A stretch of DNA of 64,000 nt. It comes from Chlorops oryzae (taxonomy: Eukaryota > Arthropoda > Insecta > Diptera > Chloropidae). The notes under the pieces were generated by a model. The model was not told where the DNA came from, made no database searches, and saw only the letters and a list, made by a program, of their open reading frames with translations. Both the position numbers and the translations under genes were made by a program. Positions 56,830 through 64,000 of the stretch are shown piece after piece (the stretch's first letter is position 1; every line of letters begins with the position of its first letter). Location of the stretch: contig CM035807.1 in the NCBI GenBank assembly GCA_020466095.1, positions 115,188,124-115,252,123 of the forward strand, given 5' to 3'.

Positions 56830-57378
56830 AGCCGATTGTACAATTCAAAATGAACGGAACATGGTATCGTGCTTTTCACACATCTTGAGGTCAATTTCTG
56901 AATGCTCCTGCGATTATTGACAGCCATATTACGTCACCGGACACATCGAAGGACCACGTCGAAAAAGAAAACAAAAGCAAACACAAACACAAACAAAAAA
57001 ACCGAAGACGAGTGAAATGAATTTTATTGTTGTCATCCAGAAATGGCAACGCACCAGAAACGTGAATGAACTCTGATCCCAAACAATTCACTTTTGAACT
57101 CATGCGTTCCGTTCCGTTCACCTTTATTGTCTATAGCGCAGCTCTAATGATTCATTTTGACTATTCTATTGCTTTTTTGTTTGGATAAAACTGAAATTTA
57201 ATAAGCAGGAATTCCAGCAAAAAAATAAGCGAAGGAAGTCCATTTATTAGGGATATGAAAAAGGATTTGTGTGGAATTGAAAATTGTAGTTTTTAACGCA
57301 GCTCGGTGCCCCGATGCAGCTCGCTGGACAAAATTTTAAAGGCCAAGAGGATATATGTATGTATACAAAACATATATA
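56830..57378. other. Intergenic, nothing supported
   Basis: Short frames only. A GC-richer patch at 56930-57120 has no recognisable product. Confidence 0.4.
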
Positions 57379-57547
57379 TTAAGGTGGATCGTTTTGTTTG
57401 AAAAAAAAAATAAATTTTTTTGGAGAAAAAATGCCCAGGGAACCATAGGTCAAAGACGAATTTTTTCCTTCCGCTTTTCAAAAAGAAGGGCCATCTTAAA
57501 TATGCCTAAAAGCATGCTACAAATTATTGAAATTTCTACCAAATCAA
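57379..57547. repeat. Truncated inverted copy of the TTAAGGTGGATCG element
   Basis: Reverse complement of 60571-60744. It runs from the element end TTAAGGTGGATCGTTTTG to the point where MITE copy G starts. Confidence 0.8.
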
Positions 57548-57792
57548 TAGGGCTCGAATTTTGTTGACTTTTATAATTTTTAAAGCATACTTTATGGAGC
57601 ACAATTTTTGTTCAATTCACCTAAAATTAGGATTCAAATCGATTTTTGACTTCAATATGAATTTTTTTGAAATTAAAAAAGCGATTTGAAGTTCAACTTC
57701 GCTTAACTTATTCGCAAAATGGTGGTACGAAAATATTTTTGCCCCATAAAGTATGCTTTAAATTTATAAAAGTCAACAAAATCCGAGCCCTG
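57548..57792. mobile_element. hAT-type MITE, CAGGGCTCGG family, copy G
   Basis: TAGGGCTCGAATTTTG and AAATCCGAGCCCTG ends. Its left flank CAAATCAA corresponds (one mismatch) to the inverted target duplication of copy H, but the right flank ATTATAAC does not. Confidence 0.87.
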
Positions 57793-58590
57793 ATTATAAC
57801 ATGAAAAAGGCAGACAGATCCAGCGATCGAATATTTCAACTTCGAATGCAGCATTAACCCACTAATTCCTAGACTGATTTTGTTCGAAAATAATAAAATT
57901 AAATAATTAATCAAAACTGAAAAATAACAATTTCAGATTCGTTTTTCTATACCCGAAAGGATGTCAAAGGGTTCAATAGAAAGTGATTCAATAAAAAGAA
58001 ATTTGAAAGATGATTACTAGAATTTTAATCATTAAAATTTAGACTATTTTAATTTTTTAACGTCTTAAAATATCCTTGAAAATACCTCTTTTAATAAGCC
58101 ATTTTTTTTAAATTTATATCTCAAAAACTAATTAAGATAAGAAGATGAAACAAACGGTGACTTATTGTTAATAAAACAAGGAATATAGAAAATTTATTTT
58201 TAAATTTTACACTGAGAAAAATTTTTGCACAAAACAGAAAACAAAAATTTAACTATTTTTTTCAGTGTATTTCAGTTTTTGTAAAACCTTTTGAATGTTT
58301 TAAAAAATATACCTTGTTTTATTGACAATAAGTCTTATCTGATTTTCATTGAAAAAAAAAATTGTAGCATTAGAGGGTTAAAATAAATTCTTAGGTACAA
58401 TTTTCAAATAGTTTTGCTTGCAAGTAAAAATTTCTCTCAGTGCATCAGCATCTGTGAAAATCGCTTAAATCATAACAGATGCAATGCGCAGACGTTAAAC
58501 GGGTCCAGCATCTGTCAAAACAAAAAACCTTCGCTCCAGGTTCAGAGCAGCAACGACAATGGAAGCAAACACGGCACGAGCTCGCTAAAC
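57793..58590. repeat. Third copy of the CACTGAG repeat block
   Basis: 58070-58470 repeats the order seen in 56340-56660: AATTAAGATAAGAAGATG, the CACTGAGAAAAA hairpin (about 58212-58266), TTTTGTAAAACCTTTTGAAT and GCATCAGCATCTGTGAAAAT. Confidence 0.7.
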
Positions 58591-58594
58591 GCTT

Positions 58595-58626
58595 TATAAA
58601 AAAAAAGTTTCCTCCGAATTTCAATG
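58595..58626 (+). promoter_or_regulatory. Candidate promoter of the DUF229 gene
   Basis: TATAAA at 58595-58600 with TTTCAATG about 28 bases downstream (start A near 58623). The downstream AAAATG and donor fit a first exon. Confidence 0.4.
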
Positions 58627-58637
58627 GCATTTAAATA

Positions 58638-58668
58638 TAGTTAAAATAATAATAATAATAATAATATT
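58638..58668. repeat. (AAT)n microsatellite
   Basis: About eight perfect AAT/ATA trinucleotides in the presumed 5' UTR of the DUF229 gene. Confidence 0.8.
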
Positions 58669-58725
58669 TATATATATGAAAGCACTTTCAAAGGTCTCTC
58701 TCATCGCAATTTGGGAATTTCGAAA

Positions 58726-58778
58726 ATGCACATCTACTACAGCAAGGGCCGACGAAAATATGGCGATATGAATTACGA
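58726..58778 (+). CDS. Candidate first coding exon of the DUF229 gene
   Basis: ATG in a CGAAAATG context encodes MHIYYSKGRRKYGDMNY, then GA before a good GTGAGT donor at 58779. Joined to the acceptor at 61240 the phase is off by one: the expected reading would continue Glu-Gly-Asn-Tyr-Leu-Leu-Asp-Pro-Lys-Tyr-Met into the next exon. It is either a real exon with an indel or a non-coding leader with an upstream ORF. Confidence 0.4.
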
Positions 58779-58789
58779 GTGAGTAAACT

Positions 58790-59950
58790 TTACTAGCATA
58801 TTTAAAGGCGCATTAAAGTGTTTGTGTTCTTCTGAATGTTTGCTACGCAAATCCCTGGCTCATCTTCTTCACGTGTGTGTGTGAGTGTGTGTGCATGTTT
58901 GTGCCCAAATTGTGTGTGCGAAAGCACAAATTGTGAATGAGCGTTGGCGCTCAGTTGCACATCCTTCCAAGGAGCATTTTATTTTTTTATTGGAAACACT
59001 TAGTGTGCCGAAAGGATTAAGGCATATATGTATGTATCATAACTCACAGAAAAGGACTATCAATCACTTGTAAATTGTAAAACTACAAACGCATACAGAC
59101 GAACATATATGGTCTTATCTCGAAAAGGATGCGAAGGACTTTTGCGGTTCCTATTTGCATCGATTCGTGGAATCGCATTTTATTGAAAAATGCAATTTCC
59201 CCCCAATAGCTGGCAGATAGAAAAAACAAACTCGTTTGGCTCAAGTTCACAAATATCCGTTTTTCCTTTAGCACTTCTCTTTTACAATGCCTAAAAGTAG
59301 GTTACGATATTTGTCATCTATTTATTTGTGGGTATTTTTTGTAGAGCACACCTCAATTTGATTCTTTCGATTGAATTCGAATGATGCCTTTTAAGGATTT
59401 TCGGTTTTTTATTTTTTTTTAATTTTCTTTTCTTTCTTTGCTTGCTGTAAATGAAGGATTTTTATTTTAGCTTGTCACTTGCAACATACTTTTGAGATGT
59501 ACCTACTTTTGAGGACAGTGTCATGTCGGAGTAAAAACTTTCGAGACATACTTGAAATTTATCCCCTTTTTGCTTAGGGAGGCATTGAGGAAGCGAACAA
59601 AGGACATAGGCAAATGAATTGATTAGGAGTGCGAGAAATTTTTATGGGCCCAATTAAGTGGCGTTGCGAGACAATGAAGAAATGCCGCCCTCCGCCTTAA
59701 ATAATAAGAAAGACCTTTATAAAAATTGAAATATGATTTGGCGCCTCACTACGCTACTGGGCCCATACTTGAAATTATCGAAAGGATGCGATGAGCTTTT
59801 GTAAAAAAAAAATATAATATAATATAATACTTAAAAGTGGGATGAACTTAAGATGCTCATTGAAGAGTTGTTGAAACTTCGACTTGAAGATGTGGGAATA
59901 CGAGTGTGCCTTTGATCCTCATCACTTCATTTTATTATACATATATAAGT
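58790..59950. other. Probable DUF229 first intron, nothing else supported
   Basis: A (GT)n-like tract lies near 58873-58892. No further gene. Confidence 0.35.
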
Positions 59951-59951
59951 A

Positions 59952-60744
59952 TTAAGGTGAATCGATTTTGTAACCTCAAATTTCCTCTAGCAGAATATTA
60001 TTCTATGGCCATACTTAATAATTATGCCGAAGAAACTATAGGTCAATTGTGAATTTTAACCTTCGGCTTTTGCAAACAAAGGTTTTTCATGCCATATTCG
60101 ACTTATTTTGGTCATCATTGTTGGTGAAAACATCTCAAAATGCAGAGAAACAATCACTTCAACGTCCCTCAAAACTCGAGCCATTGAAAAATTTTATATT
60201 TTCTTTAATAACTATCTTAAAATGGCCAATTTATGATGATTTTTCAAGCAAAATTTTATTTTTTCATGCCTAAAATTATGCTAAGAATCAAAATAAGAAA
60301 AATTCAATTTAAAAACATTTTTGATTAGCAGGGCTCGGATTTTAATGATTTTTATAAATTTAAAGCATACTTTATGGGGCAAAAATATTTTCGTACCACC
60401 ATTTTGCGAATAAGTTAAGCGAAGTTGAACTTTTTTAATTTCAAAAAAAATCATATTGAAGTCAAAAATCGATTTGAATCCTAATTTTAGGTGAGTTTAA
60501 CAAAATTTGTGCTCCATAAAGTATGCTTTAAAATTATAAAAGTCAACAAAATCCGAGCCCTATTGATTAGGTAGAAATTTCAATAATTTGTAGCATGCTT
60601 TTAGGCATATTTAAGATGGGCCGTCTTTTTGAAAAGCGGAAGAAAAAAATTTGGCTTTGACCTATGGTTCCCTGGGCATTTTTTTTCTCCAAAAAATTGT
60701 AGATTTATCTTATTTTTTTTGTCAAACAAAACGATCCACCTTAA
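59952..60744. mobile_element. About 790-bp TIR element, TTAAGGTGGATCG ends, carrying MITE copy H
   Basis: TTAAGGTGAATCGATTTTG at the left and CAAAACGATCCACCTTAA at the right are inverted partners in a TA-rich context. Internal CCTTCGGCTTTT/AAAAGCGGAAG words are also inverted. No coding frame. Confidence 0.65.
60329..60562. mobile_element. hAT-type MITE, CAGGGCTCGG family, copy H
   Basis: CAGGGCTCGGATTTTAATGA and CCGAGCCCTA ends with a perfect 8-bp target duplication TTGATTAG (60321-60328, 60563-60570). A short internal deletion removes the ATCGC words. Confidence 0.93.
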
Positions 60745-60749
60745 TATAT

Positions 60750-61240
60750 ATATATAATATATATAATATTGTATATATAGATTAAAGATCAATCCGATCT
60801 AGGATCTACCGGGATTATAAAAATTTTAAAATATTATATAAATCATTTTAAAATTTCGTAGAAATAAATCGAACAAAATTTCGTTTGAAATCTGTTAAGC
60901 ATACGATTTAGTCGAAAGTAAAATATACGGATCATATTAATGATGTGTTAAATCTAATATTTTCTTTTAGTTGAATAATTGCCAAGTAAAACCACGGGAC
61001 TAATAAGATTCCCGGATTATCGGATTTATGAGAGTAATCCTAATATATGATAATATAGTATTTATTTATTTTCATGATTGTAAAAACTAATTTTTTACAA
61101 TATAAGTGAAAAATGAGGGACCAAAAAGCCCAAATAATAATTCAAAAGAGAAAAAAAATATATATCATATATATTTATATTATATTATATTATACACATT
61201 TTAATAGAAAATTCAAACAAAATAATTAGTTCATTTACAG
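60750..61240. other. AT-rich intron end before the DUF229 coding exon
   Basis: Mostly TATA-type low complexity. Ends with the acceptor TTCATTTACAG at 61240. Confidence 0.4.
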
Positions 61241-62064
61241 AGGGAAATTACCTGCTCGATCCGAAGTACATGACGAAAAGAGATTTGCGGCATTATTATC
61301 GCTATTATAATATGACGAAGAATCGGAGTCAATTCAAAAAGATCGTGATCATAATATTTTGTGTATGTTTTTTCTGCTACATTTTCATCGACTATAATCT
61401 GAAGACGAAAATAATTCAGCTGAGAGATCGTTTCGACTTTATCGCACGAGTCGAGGCGAATTATAATGTAACGCAAGCGTATTTCGTGAACACGCCCGGC
61501 TGCCGGATGCCATACTTCGCTGCGACCGATGAGAATATTTTGCAATTCATGTCGAGGCCGCAGAGTTTCGAATGCAAGAAGCCATTAACACGCACGAGCG
61601 ATATGGGCACTGATCTAATTGTCAACATGAATGCGAAGGAGATCAGACAGCACTATAATATCACCGATTTGAGTAGGACACATTGCTACTATCGTGAGTT
61701 AAAAAGAATGAACGACAAAGAGAACGTATACTCGCGATATATATCGTTTAAGCTAGAAGCTAATCGAAGCGTTAAAATACCAGATGGATTTGAATTCATT
61801 GTTATCGATTGTAGGGATAGTGAACATAGGACTTTTTACAAGGATTTTCATTTTTTCATTTTCAATAAACGCAACGAGAGCGTCAGATGTAAACAAACGG
61901 TAGCAAAAAGCTTTGGTGTGCCCAAAGAGAAGAACGAATATATCGAATCAAAATCGAAATCGAAATCAAAATCGATAACGAAATCCCATTGGGGTCATAC
62001 GAACCCAAGTATTGTGAAACCGACTGCCACAAATTCCGATGAGCCGAGGAACGAGTGTCTGTGA
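61241..62064 (+). CDS. DUF229 family type II membrane protein, N-terminal part
   Basis: The exon opens at a TTCATTTACAG acceptor; its first ATG is at 61270 and the frame runs 264 codons to TGA at 62064. Residues 25-42 (IVIIIFCVCFFCYIFIDY) form a single membrane anchor near the N-terminus, then a lumenal part with several NxS/T sites, Cys residues and a (KS)n run from an AAATCG microsatellite. This is the stem of a DUF229 (Pfam PF02995) protein, an insect- and nematode-expanded family with an alkaline-phosphatase-like fold. The frame ends just where the conserved core VMLLGIGSVSHLNF starts in another frame (from 62041), so a one-base indel or an unusual intron lies near 62040-62064. Confidence 0.75.
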
Positions 62065-62440
62065 TGCTCCTGGGCATCGGTAGTGTCTCGCATTTGAATT
62101 TTCTCCGTCAGATGGAACGTACCGCTGCCCGAATACATCAAAATCTAACGCATGTGGAATTTTGGGGCCACAACAAAGTTGCCGATAATAGTTATCGAAA
62201 TTTAGTGCCTGTGCTAACGGGACTCGATGAGACTGAATTGAATATTGCCTGCTTGGAGCCGGCCAGGCATGCCAATTACGATAAATGCCATTTCATTTGG
62301 AAACGTTTTAAGGAGTCCGGCTATCAGACAGCCTATGCCGAGGACGTTGGCTCTTCGGGAATATTCAATTATTTTTTACCTGGCTTTAAGACACAACCGA
62401 CGGACTACTATTTAAGGCCAATCCTCTTGGAAATGGAGAG
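62041..62440 (+). CDS. DUF229 core, first half (shifted frame)
   Basis: The frame opens right after a TGA at 62038 and encodes the family signature in order: VMLLGIGSVSHLNFLRQMER, GHNKVADNSYRNLVPVLTG (Ser in place of the usual nucleophile-region Thr), GYQTAYAEDVGSSGIFNY and QPTDYYLRP. It ends at ATGGAGAG/GTGAGA, a consensus donor, leaving two bases. The next exon needs one base, so the junction with 63002 is out of phase by one. Confidence 0.8.
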
Positions 62441-62968
62441 GTGAGAGGCTGTAAAGCCAATAAAAATTACAAAAAATTTCCCTCTCTTTATTCCTCTTGG
62501 AAATGGAGAGGTGAGAGGCTGTAAAGCCAACAAAAATTACAAAAAATTTCCCTCTCTTTATTCCTCTTGGAAATGGAGAGGTGAGAGGCTGTAAAGCCAA
62601 CAAAAATTACAAAAAATTTCCCTCTCTTTATTCCTCTTGGAAATGGAGAGGTGAGAGGCTGTAAAGCCAATAAAAATTACAAAAAATTTCCCTCTCTTTA
62701 TTCCTCTTGGAAATGGAGAGGTGAGAGGCTGTAAAGCCAACAAAAATTACAAAAAATTTCCCTCTCTTTATTCCTCTTGGAAATGGAGAGGTGAGAGGCT
62801 GTAAAGCCAACAAAAATTACAAAAAATTTCCCTCTCTTTATTCCTCTTGGAAATGGAGAGGTGAGAGGCTGTAAAGCCAACAAAAATTACAAAAATTTCC
62901 CTCTCTTTATTCCTCTTGGAAATGGAGAGGTGAGAGGCTGTAAAGCCAACAAAAAATTTCCCTCTCTT
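62422..62968. repeat. 70-bp tandem repeat, eight units, spanning an exon-intron junction
   Basis: Units start at 62422, 62492, 62562, 62632, 62702, 62772, 62842 and 62911 (the last partial). Each contains the last about 19 bases of the exon (TCCTCTTGGAAATGGAGAG) and the GTGAGA donor, then intron sequence ending in CCCTCTCTTTAT. Units differ at one or two sites only, so the array is recent. Confidence 0.97.
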
Positions 62969-63001
62969 TATGCTTAAATATTTTTTTTTTTTTTTTCGCA
63001 G

Positions 63002-63972
63002 ATATATTGGATGCATTGAAGGAGAAAAATGTCATGCTCTGCATGGGAGGACGTCGAACTGCCGATGTCCTTTTAGAATTTATACGTAAATTGATACCAT
63101 ATTTAACGATACAAGATTTCTTTTCATTTTTCTGGACTATAACACTCACGCAGGATGAGTTCAGTTCACCGATATTGCTGGACAAGGATATCGTTCACAT
63201 TTTCGAGCTCTTCGATAGGTCAGGAATTTTCAATAAGACTGTAATATTTCTTATGTCCGATCATGGTCTGCGTTGGGGATCATTTCGTATGACCTATCAG
63301 GGTATGGTCGAAGAACGTCAGCCATTACTGATTGCATTGTATCCGAAATGGTTTCGTGAGAAATACGCTACCGCTGTGAAAAATATGGAATTGAATGCGA
63401 ATCGTTTGACGACTCATTTCGATTTGCATGCAACACTTTTGGATCTTAATGATTTACGCAAGATCGAGGAGGGAAAATTAAAAACACGCACATCGAATTT
63501 GGCCGAAACGGAAACGCTTTCGCGGGGCATAAGTCTTTTCCTGCCGATACCGATAACTCGTACCTGTGACAATGCTGGCATTGCCTCGCATTTATGCCTC
63601 TGCCATCATCGTGAAGATCTGCCGACGAACGATGGTAGAGTACAGCGTGCGGCAAGGTATCTGGTTAAATTGATCAATGAACGTTTAAGGAAACATCGGC
63701 AATGTCGAACGCTCTATTTGAATTCTATTCAAGAAGCAATCATTGCGGCACCACATCAAAAAATCGTTAAAAATGTCACCAACGATTATAGCATCGATAT
63801 TACGCTGCGTATACAAGCTAAACCCGGACTGGGGCTCTTCGAGTCCACAATAAGAATGTCGCTTTACACAATTGGACTGACCGGAGGCATTAGTCGACTC
63901 AATTTGTACGGCAGTCAGAGCTATTGCATCAATGTCCAAGAGTTAAAAATGTTCTGCTACTGCCATAGATAA
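63002..63972 (+). CDS. DUF229 core, second half and C-terminus
   Basis: After a long poly(T) and CGCAG acceptor the frame (ILDALKEKNVMLCMGGRR and onward) runs about 321 residues to TAA. Signatures: FFSFFWTITLTQDEFSSP, FLMSDHGLRWGSFR, the YQG..EER motif, PKWFREKY and RLTTHFDLHATLLDL, then a Cys-rich C-terminal domain. DHG is an expected metal-binding motif of the alkaline-phosphatase/sulfatase fold. Where most members have THD this one has TQD (Gln about 49 of this frame), which may remove a metal ligand. Apart from the junctions the frame has no premature stop, arguing for a young break or sequence errors rather than an old pseudogene. Confidence 0.82.
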
Positions 63973-64000
63973 GAAATTCAGTTCGTCGTCGTCGTCACAA

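Noticed and set aside
62412..63185. Series of near-identical 60-90-codon minus-strand frames; possible CRISPR-like array
   Set aside because: They are translations of a 70-bp tandem repeat with no unique spacers, in a eukaryotic intron.

Overview
The window is AT-rich nuclear DNA from an insect, almost certainly a higher fly (Diptera, Brachycera). The evidence is an allatostatin-C neuropeptide gene with a fly-type peptide, short GT-AG introns, TATA plus TCAKTY initiator promoters of the Drosophila type, AAAATG start contexts, and many short non-autonomous DNA transposons. Genes cover only a few percent of the sequence. The genus cannot be fixed from the sequence alone.

Gene layout. (1) 3916-5112, minus: an M14 zinc carboxypeptidase with intact zinc ligands but Lys where carboxypeptidase A has Tyr248. 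(2) 11955-12242, plus: a 95-residue secreted peptide precursor with a Gly/His/Lys/Arg tail and a clear TATA/Inr promoter. (3) 21570-21779, plus: a 69-residue, strongly cationic secreted peptide precursor, also with TATA/Inr. (4) 24809-25322, minus: three-exon allatostatin C (AstC), mature peptide QVRYRQCYFNPISCF. (5) 51720-54192, minus: four-exon allatostatin double C (AstCC), C-terminus YWRCYFNAVSCF. (6) About 58726-63972, plus: a DUF229 (alkaline-phosphatase-fold) type II membrane protein whose frame fails to join at three places. AstC and AstCC on one strand about 27 kb apart match the known tandem origin of the arthropod allatostatin-C paralogues.

The rest is mostly repeats. A hAT-type MITE (ends CAGGGCTCGG/CCGAGCCCTA, 8-bp target duplications) has eight copies. 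There are other hAT-like MITEs (TAGGGATGGGC; TAGTGTTGAAAC), TTA-target elements, TA-target palindromic MITEs (pogo-like CAGTGAAACCTC and others), and large hairpin elements with 0.5-1.1 kb inverted arms (1-3281 and 33210-36785). A 1.5-kb inverted duplication (47797-49341 / 55331-56826) encloses AstCC.

The most interesting structural signals are these. A hAT MITE next to AstCC seems to have moved together with about 430 bp of AstCC 3' flank to 42195-42867, where the whole block has a new 8-bp target duplication. In the DUF229 gene a 70-bp tandem repeat copies the exon end and its 5' splice site eight times. AstCC intron 1 is largely filled by an ATTCCAAAAAT minisatellite. The cationic peptide gene at 21.6 kb has a coding-like tail in a second frame.
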